Below the pieces are notes generated by a model, which saw only the letters and a program-made list of their open reading frames with translations, did no database searches and was not told the DNA's origin. Of a stretch of DNA of 64,000 bases, positions 35,751-44,663 are shown piece after piece. The stretch spans positions 62,001-126,000 of the forward strand of contig CAWBCD010000010.1 of NCBI GenBank assembly GCA_963787205.1, read 5' to 3'. Position 1 is the first letter of the stretch. Each line of letters begins with the position of its first letter. The translations under genes and the position numbers were made by a program. Origin of the DNA: DATFNI01 sp963787205 (GTDB taxonomy: Bacteria > Bacteroidota > Rhodothermia > Balneolales > DATFMH01).

Positions 35751-37412
35751 TTATAATAAAGCTCGTTTTATATAATCTGGATAATTTATATTTTTACTTG
35801 ACTCGAATATTTTTAATGCGCACTCAGTTTTATTTAATTTCATATACCGATGCATTTCATCATTTTTTTTATAATTCGTCCCAAAAATATAATTGAAAAG
35901 CTTAAGGCTATTTAACTTCAACAATTTAGGTTCTAGCGTATTATAATTAAAAGGTTTACCATTGATAATCAGATTCCCGGTGTCAATCTCATTATCATAT
36001 GAAATTAAAATGTTTTCTTTTTTATTTTCTTTAATGTAGTCTTTATATTTTTGTTCAATTGCTTCTATACTTCCATCATTATCTGTAATAACGATCGTTG
36101 GTTTTTCGAGCCTTTCTGCTATTTCAAGAAATCTTAAAAATGATGTCCCAACTGAAATGACATCAAGTCCGTCCTCAATAGGCAACCTATTTTCATTCCG
36201 CTCTGAATAAGCCTTTTGTACTATAAGCTCATCTGAATCACCCTCGACAAGAATAGCCTTTTTGCAAAGTATCAATCTTAAAGTGTCATACCCCGCCAAT
36301 TTCTCAAAAAAAGCATACGTTTCTCGTGATAAATCTGTAAACCTAGTTACTCTATGGTTATGCAGTAGGATTAGATAACCAAGACCTAATTTATTTGCAA
36401 CGAAGCTACTATGCGTAGTTATGATTATTTGCTTCTCAATACTTCCATCTTTTATATCCCTGATTAGACTGTTTAATTTAGTATGTGAAAGATGATTTTC
36501 TGGTTCTTCTAACAGTAATAAATTAGCCTCAAGTGCTTTTTTATGGCTCAATGCAAGTTTTGTTTTAACTATACATTGTTCACCTTTACCGATATTGTGG
36601 AACGGTATATTATCCAAGTAAGTCACTAATAAACTTTCCCATGCATTTTTGGAAGATAACTCTACAGAAAGTTCAACTTTTTTTGATGAAATCTTCGATG
36701 CCTCCTGGATTCTATTATTAATATTTTTTACTGCATCTTCTTGCATAAAAACATCTTTCATTTTTCTATGCGCTTGAGATATATCAACAATTTCTTTTGA
36801 CTCGAGTAAGTCCTTAACAATTCTGTTTATGTATATGTCAGAACCATTTTGCAGTCGTCCACTAGAGGAATCTATTAGAGAAGATTTTATTGGAATTAAT
36901 TTTGGAGTTATTCTTTCATCCCGAGCGAAGGATTCCCAATAAAAATGATAGTACTCTATTGGGAGTGATTTTATATTACCCGTATTGAGTAAGAGTTGAT
37001 ACTCATCTTTATATTTGTCATCAAATTCGATTTTAAATGAAAAGCCCGCTGAATTTGAATTATCTCGATTACCATTTCCCTCGAACAATGGTAACTCATT
37101 TGAATCGACATAAACCTCAATACAAATTGATGGTGGAGGTAAAGGTTCAGCTTCTTCAATACTCAATAGATATTCACTGATAACATCATAATTAAATAAG
37201 TATTGTGTTAGTTCATTATATAAATACCTACCGTTTATCCAACCTGTTAAAGCCAAATTCAGTGCATCAATAATTGTTGATTTGCCCGCCTCATTATCTC
37301 CAACAATGATGTTTAATCCCTTATTTAGCCGTAATTCAAATTTCCCCTTAAAACATTTGAAGTTATATAAAATAATTTTTTCAATATCTAAAGATACCTG
37401 TGAATTAGTCAT
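35751..37412 (-). CDS. gajA: OLD-family ATPase-TOPRIM endonuclease, GajA-like subunit of a Gabija system
   Basis: This 553-residue protein has an ABC-type ATPase head followed by a TOPRIM nuclease. Seen are Walker A GDNEAGKST (38-46), Walker B LLLLEEPENHLS (298-309), the H-loop ITTHSS (331-336), and TOPRIM residues Glu390 in VEGDSDE and Asp444/Asp446 in ITDNDGS. Later conserved acidic and Lys residues near 475-530 probably complete the metal site. Length and order match GajA, a sequence-specific nicking endonuclease inhibited by nucleotides and released when phage replication depletes them. The UvrD-like partner is downstream by 10 bases. The AT-rich composition contrasts with flanking genes. 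Confidence 0.87.
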   Translation of the reverse strand: MTNSQVSLDIEKIILYNFKCFKGKFELRLNKGLNIIVGDNEAGKSTIIDALNLALTGWINGRYLYNELTQYLFNYDVISEYLLSIEEAEPLPPPSICIEVYVDSNELPLFEGNGNRDNSNSAGFSFKIEFDDKYKDEYQLLLNTGNIKSLPIEYYHFYWESFARDERITPKLIPIKSSLIDSSSGRLQNGSDIYINRIVKDLLESKEIVDISQAHRKMKDVFMQEDAVKNINNRIQEASKISSKKVELSVELSSKNAWESLLVTYLDNIPFHNIGKGEQCIVKTKLALSHKKALEANLLLLEEPENHLSHTKLNSLIRDIKDGSIEKQIIITTHSSFVANKLGLGYLILLHNHRVTRFTDLSRETYAFFEKLAGYDTLRLILCKKAILVEGDSDELIVQKAYSERNENRLPIEDGLDVISVGTSFLRFLEIAERLEKPTIVITDNDGSIEAIEQKYKDYIKENKKENILISYDNEIDTGNLIINGKPFNYNTLEPKLLKLNSLKLFNYIFGTNYKKNDEMHRYMKLNKTECALKIFESSKNINYPDYIKRALL

Positions 37413-37459
37413 TTATATGTAATTTGTGGTTAATCACTAATTAGCCTTTTTCTTTCTCC

Positions 37460-37969
37460 TCACCTCCTCACCCACTCTTCCAGCTTCCCTTTCTTCTCCA
37501 GCTTGATCATTTTCTGAACGTCCCTGTCCTTCCGGATCCCTTTGCCCAGGTTTGCCCGGTACACTTTAATCACACTCTTAATGCTGGCGATGTTTCCGGC
37601 AACTTCATCTTTTGGTTGATCGGGATGTTCAATGTCGAATTTGGTCCATGCACCCAGGAAGATCATCATCAGATCGGGATTTTTGGAAAAGCCCGGGATC
37701 TTTTGACTTAACGCGATGTCCACATTCGGACTGCCGGATACCCACCTGAGCAGGAATCTGTTTGCTTCCTTTCTCTTTTCCGTCTGCTGGTTTACAGGTG
37801 TAGTTTCCAGCCAGTCGACACAGGCGATGACGTCCTTCTCATACTTCGCATAATCAGTCTTATTGACCAGCAAGTAGTTTTGAGGGACCTGGAAGGATTG
37901 TGCTGCTGCCAGTTGGGTTATCCCGAAAAGCAAAACGGCCAAAGCCAGCGTTTTTCCTGATGGTTTCAT
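37460..37969 (-). CDS. Small secreted protein of unknown function
   Basis: Unrecognised protein of 169 residues. The ATG at 37969 (MKPSGKTLALAVLLFG) is chosen because GGAGG lies seven bases upstream and a signal peptide follows, cleaved near QLAAAQ; the open frame itself extends 48 codons further upstream without support. The mature protein is helical with conserved-looking charged patches (KYEKDVIACVDWLE, VYRANLGKGIRKDRD). I recall similar small secreted proteins in Bacteroidota, with no known function. It lies 47 bases upstream of the nuclease gene's start, same strand, with its own stop facing it. Confidence 0.7.
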   Translation of the reverse strand: MKPSGKTLALAVLLFGITQLAAAQSFQVPQNYLLVNKTDYAKYEKDVIACVDWLETTPVNQQTEKRKEANRFLLRWVSGSPNVDIALSQKIPGFSKNPDLMMIFLGAWTKFDIEHPDQPKDEVAGNIASIKSVIKVYRANLGKGIRKDRDVQKMIKLEKKGKLEEWVRR

Positions 37970-38519
37970 ATGCATACCTCCGATGGCGATCATTGTTTTA
38001 GTACACTGACCGGACTCTCTCTTCGATACACCTGCAATCCATGACTCCACGCGTAACACCTCGTTTTTCTCCAAAGCCAATCGGAACAAGTCAGTATAGC
38101 TAACGGGATGCAATAAATCCAGCGTGGTTTGGATGTAGGTTTGTTGAACCTGATGAAATCATTTCCCAATAAATACATTCTGGTGCAACGGAGATTCCCA
38201 TCTTCACGGGAATGACGAGGGTGCGTGGTAGAAAATATGAATTATGAATTTTGAATGTTTAATTATGAATTGGAGTACTTGCAGATCTCGGCGAGCTTGG
38301 CGGTTGGAAGAATAAACCGTGAAACGCTTCCTTGCTCAACAGACAATCGTTACTCCTTCCCTTTTATATCTGTTGTGCCCCAGGCGGTTTTGATACCGGG
38401 ATTATATTGATTCATTTATTACATTATCTATTAAATCAAATGAATTGTGGAAAAGCTTCCCGGAATCGTAGGAGTGATAAATTTAGCCTTCCATATCATC
38501 CACTTTAATTCACTTTATC
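37970..38519. other. Intergenic stretch of about 550 bases with repeat remnants
   Basis: It contains a short hairpin unit ATTCCC-N8-GGGAAT near 38196-38216 followed by GACGAGG (a widespread intergenic hairpin type), and a 7-base-period tract (ATGAATT-like units) at about 38235-38272. No gene is supported. Confidence 0.5.
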
Positions 38520-40064
38520 ATGTGCTTTCATAAAACTGTCAGATATACCATTGCAGCATTAACATGCCTTCTGGTCTTGGTGTGCAGCGCATCTGCTCAG
38601 AATAAAAATATTCAACCCGTGACCCCGAATGCTTCTCCTGAAGCAAAGGCCTTGTTGGAGTATCTTCAGAGTATCAAGGGAAAATATACCTTATCAGGCC
38701 AACATAACTTTCCCATTTCCGGGAACCGAAATACACAGTTTGCGGCCAATTATTATGGAAAAACACCAATCGTATGGAGCCAGGATTTTGGATTTGCCAA
38801 AGCCGGGGACAAGGATTCCTACCTGGCCCGTGCAGCCAATGTTACCGAAGCTATCCGGGAGTACAGGTCCGGCGCCATTGTTAACCTCTGCTGGCATGCT
38901 GTCCCGCCCACGGCCGATGAACCGGTCACCTTTCAGCCTGTACCCGGTTCCCATCCTGCCCACCTGGCCAGCGTGCAGGGCCATCTGACCGATAAACAAT
39001 TTAAAGAGCTGCTCACAAAAGGAACCGCCCTGCATAAGCACTGGCTGGAACAGGTGGATCGAATTGCCTCGTATCTGAAGCTGCTGCAAAAAGCCCATGT
39101 ACCTGTTCTCTGGAGGCCCTATCACGAGATGAATGGAAACTGGTTCTGGTGGGGTGGTCATTACAAGGGAAAGTATACCACGGCTGAATTATACCGCCAG
39201 ATTTTTGACCGGTTTGTACATTATCATAAGCTCAACAACCTTATCTGGGTGTGGAGCGTTGACCGGCCCACACAACCAGACCGTGAGTTTTCCAGGTTTT
39301 ATCCCGGGAACAAATATGTCGATGTTCTGGCACTGGATGTCTATGGCAGTGATTTCAAACAAACGTATTACGACAGCCTGAAGGCCTTATCGAAAGGCAA
39401 ACCCATTACATTGGCCGAAGTAGGTGTTCCGCCGACTCTGGAAACACTCAAAAAGCAACCGGACTGGACATGGTGGGTGATCTGGGCCGGTATGGTCCGG
39501 GATACTCCCCTGCAGCAGTATAAAACCTATACCGGGAGTACCAGAGTATTGTTCATGGAGGATCCGGCTTACAAGAAAGGCATCGAACATCTGCGGACGG
39601 TTTCCGGTCTTCCATCTCTCCCGTTAAGTATTCCTGCTGACTTTACCGGAACATGGAAGCTCAATAAAAATGCCAGCACGATGAGTACACAGGCCGTCTC
39701 CAATACTCCGTATAAACTGGATATCATCCAAAAAGACAGTACACTGGCTATCAAGTCGACATCAGTAGTCGAATGGGCGAATGACAAAGTAACAGAACAA
39801 ATACTTGCTTTGAACGGGCGGGATATGAAATTAAAAGGACTGTTTAACGCACCGCGCATTGAAAATGCTCATTGGTCGGCCGGGAAAGATACCTTAACGA
39901 TTGATTCAAAAACCACGTTTACCTTTGGCGGAAATACAAGAGTAATGAAAAGTAAGGCAATCTGGATCTTGCAAAGAAGGGGCAACCAACTGGTCATCAA
40001 CCTGACGGCCGATTCCTTCAGGGGCGAACCCGGCACTTCAACCATTGTCTATAATAAGCAGTGA
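38520..40064 (+). CDS. Secreted GH26 glycoside hydrolase (beta-mannanase type)
   Basis: This 514-residue secreted enzyme has a signal peptide (cleaved near SASAQ, about 26) and then a GH26 (beta/alpha)8 domain. The acid/base Glu is in WRPYHEMNGNWFWW (Glu203) and the nucleophile Glu in ITLAEVG (Glu300). HAV, HWLEQ and VWVWSVD-like stretches also match GH26 endo-1,4-beta-mannosidases. Residues about 375-514 form an extra beta-rich domain (GTWKLNKNAST, lipocalin-like). It probably cleaves mannan or a related glucan outside the cell. It stands alone; no susCD pair is present, so a full polysaccharide locus is not evident here. Confidence 0.9.
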   Translation: MCFHKTVRYTIAALTCLLVLVCSASAQNKNIQPVTPNASPEAKALLEYLQSIKGKYTLSGQHNFPISGNRNTQFAANYYGKTPIVWSQDFGFAKAGDKDSYLARAANVTEAIREYRSGAIVNLCWHAVPPTADEPVTFQPVPGSHPAHLASVQGHLTDKQFKELLTKGTALHKHWLEQVDRIASYLKLLQKAHVPVLWRPYHEMNGNWFWWGGHYKGKYTTAELYRQIFDRFVHYHKLNNLIWVWSVDRPTQPDREFSRFYPGNKYVDVLALDVYGSDFKQTYYDSLKALSKGKPITLAEVGVPPTLETLKKQPDWTWWVIWAGMVRDTPLQQYKTYTGSTRVLFMEDPAYKKGIEHLRTVSGLPSLPLSIPADFTGTWKLNKNASTMSTQAVSNTPYKLDIIQKDSTLAIKSTSVVEWANDKVTEQILALNGRDMKLKGLFNAPRIENAHWSAGKDTLTIDSKTTFTFGGNTRVMKSKAIWILQRRGNQLVINLTADSFRGEPGTSTIVYNKQ

Positions 40065-40110
40065 AGAATAAACCGCCAGGCACGCTAAGAACAAGAAATC
40101 ATGTGTCGGC

Positions 40111-40530
40111 TTATTTTCTGCCCCAGATCTTATTATCCAGACTGTATTTGCCGCCACCGGCCAGGATAATGGTAAGCATTCCACCTAGGTAGAGGTATAC
40201 CAATTCTCCGTCACCTGGAGAAAAGGTAAAATGGTGCAGTACGGAAAGCACTACGAACACATCAATGGCAACTATCAGAGCCGCTGCCCGGGTTGCAATT
40301 CCGAACGCTACCAAAACCGAACAGACACCGTCGGAGAGGGTTGAAAAGATCAGGCTAAAACCAGCACCGAGGTGCAGCGGATCCGGGAAATGTCCCCACA
40401 TTTGAGAGAAGTGCACGAACTTGAAAAGACCATGCTGCATAAACAGGCTGAAGCCGATCCAAACACGAAGAACCAGCAGTGCGAAATCAGTGTTTTTGGG
40501 GATGAAACTGAGATTCAGAATATTTTTCAT
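40111..40530 (-). CDS. DoxX-family membrane protein
   Basis: The 139-residue protein has four membrane helices (first about LLVLRVWIGFSLFMQHGLFKF). The Gly and His residues in HGLFKF and the later GHFPDPLHLG and VYLYLGGMLTIILAGGG resemble DoxX/YphA proteins, whose function is unclear (possibly redox or membrane stress). The ATG at 40530 (MKNILNLSFI) was chosen over an in-frame ATG at 40602, because the added 24 residues lie outside the usual family length. A 317-base spacer separates it from the TonB-domain gene. Confidence 0.85.
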   Translation of the reverse strand: MKNILNLSFIPKNTDFALLVLRVWIGFSLFMQHGLFKFVHFSQMWGHFPDPLHLGAGFSLIFSTLSDGVCSVLVAFGIATRAAALIVAIDVFVVLSVLHHFTFSPGDGELVYLYLGGMLTIILAGGGKYSLDNKIWGRK

Positions 40531-40847
40531 GGTCTTTATGTTTGTTGATGTTGTACCTGATGGGACATACCGCGGCATGCCCTGCATAATCATTGAACCC
40601 ACTTCGGCGAAATCCTGTCGATCGATTGAATTTTGGGATCCTGGTCACAAACTACAATCTCATTTAATTTCCGCTTTCAGAATGTGATTAATTTTTAGGC
40701 AAATTTCAATAAGCCGATGTTTTGCAAGGAGTCGGGGAAAAGAATCAGAAATTTGAAATTAGAGATTGGTTATTAGGTTACTGAGTTATTGAGCTATAAG
40801 GCGCAGAATTACTTTTTCAATGCTACTTGTTGTCCCGGAATCGGTTA
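40531..40847. repeat. Intergenic spacer with a 7-8-base periodic tract
   Basis: At about 40745-40800, units such as GAAATTT, GAAATTA, then TTATTAGG, TTACTGAG, TTATTGAG recur at 7-8-base spacing. This resembles the periodic part of the three composite elements further on. No gene is supported in the spacer. Confidence 0.5.
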
Positions 40848-41294
40848 TTAACTGGTCAATCTGAAAACAATGGGAATTTTATATCTAACCTGAACCGGCT
40901 TGCCATTTTTATATCCGGGAATCCATCTTTGCATAAGCCTGACCACTCTAATTGCTTCATTATCTAAAATGGAATCAGCGCTTTGAATTACGTTGACCTG
41001 CCGGACATAACCGTCCTTGTCAATGATGTAACTCAGAATCACTTTTCCACTTATCCTCAGCCTCCTGGCTTCTTCCGGATATTTTACATTCTTGCTCACC
41101 ATTTTTTCTATTCCATTGATTCCGCCAGGATACATAGGAGGGTTATTCTCCTTAATCTTAGTGTCTGTTTTTCCTAATTCTCCATGCATCCCGATAACCG
41201 GTTGATAATTGTATTTCCGGATGAATCTCTTCGTTGGCCATTTCGATGATGAACAGGCGGTTACCAATAGTAAAACGGCGATTATCTTTTTCAT
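40848..41294 (-). CDS. TonB C-terminal-domain lipoprotein
   Basis: The 148-residue protein has a lipoprotein signal (LLLVTAC, Cys14) and a TonB C-terminal domain (about 50-148). The domain shows YPEEARRLRISGKVILSYII, DGYVRQVNVIQS and the Trp/Pro-rich end WIPGYKNGKPVQVRYKIPI. Normal TonB has a membrane anchor and a Pro-rich linker; here there is a lipid anchor, so it may be an outer-membrane-associated protein of the energy-transducer family, not a classical TonB. The ATG at 41294 was preferred to one at 41324 because the lipobox follows it directly. Confidence 0.83.
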   Translation of the reverse strand: MKKIIAVLLLVTACSSSKWPTKRFIRKYNYQPVIGMHGELGKTDTKIKENNPPMYPGGINGIEKMVSKNVKYPEEARRLRISGKVILSYIIDKDGYVRQVNVIQSADSILDNEAIRVVRLMQRWIPGYKNGKPVQVRYKIPIVFRLTS

Positions 41295-41660
41295 TTTCAC
41301 GCGAATCCTAAAGATGAATGTCATATTCAGATGTACTGCAACTTATTCCAAAGCCGGATCTCAGATTTCAGCCAGAGCCGTTGAAGTATCCAATTACACA
41401 CATAACCTGGATATCCTAAACAAGTTTTTTTAGTAATTCCAGATGATCTATTTGCAAGAATGGGGTTTTGTTTGCGGGATTTCGTTATCTCGAACTTACG
41501 TTAGGTTTCTGAGTTAACAGGTACTGAGTTCATTCTGAATTGTGGGAATATGGTAGAAAAGGATTCAATCGACCAATTGCTAACCTCTGATTACTGACAG
41601 TAGCGTCCTAATTTCTATTCTCTGATCCAACTGACCAGATAGTGACTTTTATCCGAATCT
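41295..41660. other. Intergenic stretch of about 366 bases
   Basis: No gene or RNA supported. A weak run of TGAGTTA-like units occurs near 41505-41535. The region lies between two genes of the same strand. Confidence 0.4.
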
Positions 41661-42083
41661 TCAGTCCTGTGGCGTTGCTTCCGGGCTCCATAATATCTCC
41701 CACAGATGACCGTCCGGATCCTGGAAATAACCTGAGTACCCGCCCCAGAAAGCTTTTGTTGCCGGTTTGGTGTTAGTAGCCCCAGCCTTTTGGGCAAGCG
41801 CCATGACGGAATCGACTTCTTCTTTATTTTTCGCAAAATACCCGATGGATAATTCACTGGCAGCGGGCGTATTCTCACTAATATCGGCGTCCCATGCGAG
41901 ATCTTCCCTGGGATAGATGGCCAGCTTTACTCCATTTTTTAAATCGAAAAATGCAACGGCGCCACACTCAAACTATTTGCCAACGATACCTTTGGAAGGA
42001 AATCCCAGCCCGTCGTGATAAAATTGAAAGGACTGTTCCAGGTCATCGACACCAAGTGTGAGTACGGAAAAATTTGGTTCCAT
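41661..42083 (-). pseudogene. VOC/glyoxalase-family gene interrupted by an in-frame TAG
   Basis: From the ATG at 42083 the frame reads as a VOC-superfamily protein (MEPNFSVLTLGVDDLEQSFQ, then FYHDGLGFPSKGIVGK). It meets TAG at 41973-41975 (codon 37), where homologues have Glu in a ...GxEFEYGAVAFF pattern. The remaining frame is intact and shows FECGAVAFFDL, NTPAASELSIGYFA, and GYSGYFQDPDGHLWEI, the metal-binding end of the family, before its stop at 41661. It is either a recent nonsense mutation (GAG to TAG is one base change) or a sequencing error; readthrough is also possible. The upstream MOSC gene is divergent. Confidence 0.85.
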
Positions 42084-42201
42084 AACTATATCCGTTAATT
42101 GTATTTGTGGTTTAACGAAATTTGGATATAAGTATCCCTATGTTTCTTTTATTACTTTCAGGCTACTTACGCGGCATAAGGATATTGTAGTAAAGGTTAA
42201 A

Positions 42202-42993
42202 ATGGAAAACAAAACCATCGGCGACCACCATAGGCTTCGGCCGACGGCGGTCGGCAAGATCGAACGGATTCGCAGGTACCCGGTAAAGAGCATGGCCGGA
42301 GAGGATCTGGATGGCGTTTATGTTCATGAAACCGGTCTGAATGGCGACCGGGTGTACGCTTTTTATGATCACAAATCACACCGAAAGAGCCTGCCTTATT
42401 TTACCGGACGGGAGAAGAATGAGTTGCTGCTGTTAAAGCCTCACATTGTCGATGAACCGGATTACACTAAGCCGTACCGGGATGGATATCGTCCCAGGAT
42501 CACCATTGCTTTGCCTGATGGGAACACATCATATGATGTGTCGGATCCGAAGCTGGTGGATTACATCCGGGCATTATGTACTCCAAAGGAAATCTCGATC
42601 ACACTTGATTATAGGAAGGCGGGCATTCATGACAGCAAACCTGTATCCATCATGGGGATGCGAACGGTTGAACAATTAGCAAATGAGTCCGGCGTAAATG
42701 AACTGGGTCCGAGACAATTCCGGGAAAATTTCTACATCAAGTGGGATAGTGAGGAACCCTTTTTCGAAGATGAACTGGTTGGCAAGTCATTGCGAATCGG
42801 TGATGAGGTCCTCCTGCATGTTGTGAAGAAAAATGAACGCTGCTCGATGATCTGCCTTGATCCGGATACGGCGCAGTATGATAAACGCGTTCTGGGGACC
42901 GTGGCGAAACAGCATGAAACGAATGCCGGAGTGTATGCGGTAGTGAGACAAACCGGAGTCGTTCATAGGGGCGATTCAATTGTTGTGTGTTAG
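42202..42993 (+). CDS. MOSC-domain protein (molybdenum cofactor sulfurase-like)
   Basis: This 263-residue soluble protein has an N-terminal beta-barrel domain (IERIRRYPVKSMAGEDLDGV) and a C-terminal MOSC domain (about 110-260). The domain shows RQFRENFYIK, VGKSLRIGDEVLLHVVKKNERC with a Cys typical of MOSC proteins, and LGTVAKQHETNAGVYA. MOSC domains bind molybdenum cofactor or transfer sulfur; the partner enzyme is unknown. The ATG at 42202 was preferred to a start at 42058, which would add 48 residues with Cys-rich and aromatic sequence unlike the family. Confidence 0.88.
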   Translation: MENKTIGDHHRLRPTAVGKIERIRRYPVKSMAGEDLDGVYVHETGLNGDRVYAFYDHKSHRKSLPYFTGREKNELLLLKPHIVDEPDYTKPYRDGYRPRITIALPDGNTSYDVSDPKLVDYIRALCTPKEISITLDYRKAGIHDSKPVSIMGMRTVEQLANESGVNELGPRQFRENFYIKWDSEEPFFEDELVGKSLRIGDEVLLHVVKKNERCSMICLDPDTAQYDKRVLGTVAKQHETNAGVYAVVRQTGVVHRGDSIVVC

Positions 42994-43298
42994 ATTTGGA
43001 AGGTTTTATTAGCCGCGGATTTTTTAGAATTAATAATGAATAATGAACAATTAGTAATTGAGAATCTTGTCCATGTGATACCGCGCTTCCTGACACCTTT
43101 GTGTCCATTGTGCAATCTTTGTGTTCTTTGTGGTTTCCTGTTGCGCCAGTAGTGTAACCACAATGTTCACAAAGATTGAAGTTTTCATTTCCTCAAGGTT
43201 TTTTCCTTTCTGAAGGAATCGGTTATCGACGTATTTTTGATGTATTCGTATCTTGTGAATAATCTGCATCTGTTACACGTTGACCTGAAAGTTTCTAC
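42994..43298. repeat. Intergenic stretch with a 7-base periodic tract and CTTTGTG-type repeat
   Basis: Units AATTAAT, AATGAAT, AATGAAC, AATTAGT and AATTGAG follow each other at 7-base spacing at about 43027-43062. A block of CTTTGTG-like words (for example TTTGTGTTCTTTGTGG at 43120-43135) follows. No gene is supported. Confidence 0.55.
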
Positions 43299-43919
43299 AT
43301 GACACAATCCGCCATAAAGACTGTTGTTTTTGATCTCGGAGGAGTCCTGATCGACTGGAACCCGAGGCACCTGTATCGAAACATCTTTGACAGTGAAGCC
43401 GAGACCGAGTGGTTCCTTGAAAACATCACGACCTCGGAATGGAACCGGAAACAGGATGCCGGCCGCAGTTTCGAGACGGCTGTTTCCGTCCTTCAATCCA
43501 AATATCCTGCCTATTCCAAACAAATCATGGCTTACTACCACCGTTGGCCGGAAATGATCGGCGGGGAAATACGCGATTCCGTGTCCGTTCTCAGACAGGT
43601 TAAATCAGCAGGCTATCCGCTGTACGCCCTGACTAACTGGTCGGCCCAGACCTTCCCACTTGTAAATGGCGAATATGAATTCTTTGACCACTTCGACGGA
43701 ATTGTGGTCTCCGGGCATGAAGGCGTAGCCAAGCCCGATCCGGAGATCTACCAGGTGCTCATTGATCGCTATGAAATCGATCCCACTACCACCCTATTCA
43801 TCGACGACAGCGAACCGAATATCATATCGGCTAAAAAAATAGGGTTCCAGACGATTCACTTTGAGAACAGCCAACAAATGAATAAGGAATTGACGAGGCT
43901 TGGGGTTCTTGAGTATTGA
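43299..43919 (+). CDS. HAD-superfamily hydrolase (subfamily IA)
   Basis: The 206-residue enzyme has motif I VVFDLGGVLIDW (9-20, Asp12; the second Asp is replaced by Gly as in YihX-like members), a Thr-containing motif II ALTNWS, Lys in GVAKPDPE (motif III) and the acidic motif FIDDSEPNI. It is probably a phosphatase for sugar phosphates or haloacids; the substrate is unknown. The last codons (LEY and stop) lie inside the TTGAGTA tandem repeat, so the C-terminus may have been fixed by repeat expansion. No operon partner is evident. Confidence 0.9.
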   Translation: MTQSAIKTVVFDLGGVLIDWNPRHLYRNIFDSEAETEWFLENITTSEWNRKQDAGRSFETAVSVLQSKYPAYSKQIMAYYHRWPEMIGGEIRDSVSVLRQVKSAGYPLYALTNWSAQTFPLVNGEYEFFDHFDGIVVSGHEGVAKPDPEIYQVLIDRYEIDPTTTLFIDDSEPNIISAKKIGFQTIHFENSQQMNKELTRLGVLEY

Positions 43920-44073
43920 GTATTGAGTATTGAGTATTGGGAAAAAGATGCCCATTCAACTCTTACCAACCAACAGCTGACCGCTGAAGGCCGATTGCTG
44001 ACAGCTATTTTAACACTCTAACACTGTGGCACATTAGCACTTGGTAACTATCAACAATCAACTAACAACTATC
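43909..44073 (+). repeat. Composite heptad repeat element, locus A
   Basis: Four perfect copies of TTGAGTA (43909-43936) begin in the last codons of the HAD gene. Four GCTGACC-type units follow (43976-44003), then four AACTATC-type units (44046-44073), all at 7-base spacing. The element ends 25 bases before the stop codon of the minus-strand GIY-YIG gene. Confidence 0.75.
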
Positions 44074-44097
44074 CACGGACTACGACCGTAATCAAAA

Positions 44098-44460
44098 TCA
44101 TCCTCTCTTTGGCACCTTATTATACCCCTTTTCGCCAAAAGGCTGCAGTTCTTCGATGATCATTTCTTCCAGCAAAGCCACCTCTTTATTGTAGTCCATG
44201 GTTTTCTTGTCGTTATGTTTGAGTTCTTCCAGGACTTCAAACTGGAATGCTTCCTCCCCGAATTCATTCCAGTCGTTTTGCAGTTCCTTATTGGGATGAT
44301 TGCCCACGCTCAATTGCAGCCGGTTACGGTTCCATTTCGCATTCATGTTCGTGCTACTGTCGACGAATATCTTTCCATTGACGGTATTTCGGATTTGAAA
44401 CACCCCCATTGGGAATTTCATTTGTTTGTACTCTTCCTTGAGCTCTTTCTTCGTTTTCAT
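44098..44460 (-). CDS. Degenerate GIY-YIG nuclease-family protein
   Basis: The 120-residue protein matches small GIY-YIG family members of Bacteroidota. GVFQIRNTVNGKIFVDSSTN (19-38) corresponds to GIY...YIG with Phe and Phe-Val replacements of the Tyr and Tyr-Ile residues. The Arg in NRNRLQ, the helical LEELKHNDKKTMDYN and a C-terminal Glu (MIIEELQPFGEKGYN, with Glu and Asn) are also present. Because both Tyr of the signature are changed, catalytic activity is uncertain. The function of these short proteins is unknown. Confidence 0.7.
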   Translation of the reverse strand: MKTKKELKEEYKQMKFPMGVFQIRNTVNGKIFVDSSTNMNAKWNRNRLQLSVGNHPNKELQNDWNEFGEEAFQFEVLEELKHNDKKTMDYNKEVALLEEMIIEELQPFGEKGYNKVPKRG

Positions 44461-44563
44461 GCTTTTTAGTGTTTTTTACCTGAAGATCAAAGGTAGCGAT
44501 AATGTGGGTTTCTAGCATCTTAAGAGCAACGAGTTACTCATGAGCCACTGTACAACATAGAAG

Positions 44564-44583
44564 AAATCGTTGAAACGATTTTT
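44564..44583. repeat. Inverted repeat AAATCGTT-GA-AACGATTT followed by T
   Basis: A perfect 8-base inverted repeat around GA with a short T run on the plus strand. It may be a hairpin of a dispersed extragenic element, together with the palindrome at 44604-44623. Confidence 0.55.
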
Positions 44584-44603
44584 CATCTCTCACATCCTCC
44601 TAA

Positions 44604-44623
44604 CACCCGGATTAATCCGGGTG
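44604..44623. repeat. Perfect 20-base palindrome (CACCCGGATTAATCCGGGTG)
   Basis: Fully symmetric over 20 bases. It lies 40 bases from the 44564 hairpin and between the ends of the protease and the start of the GIY-YIG gene. It could be an operator or part of a dispersed element. Confidence 0.6.
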
Positions 44624-44663
44624 CTAATATAACTTACCGCTGCTCATGTGAAAACAGCTTCCG

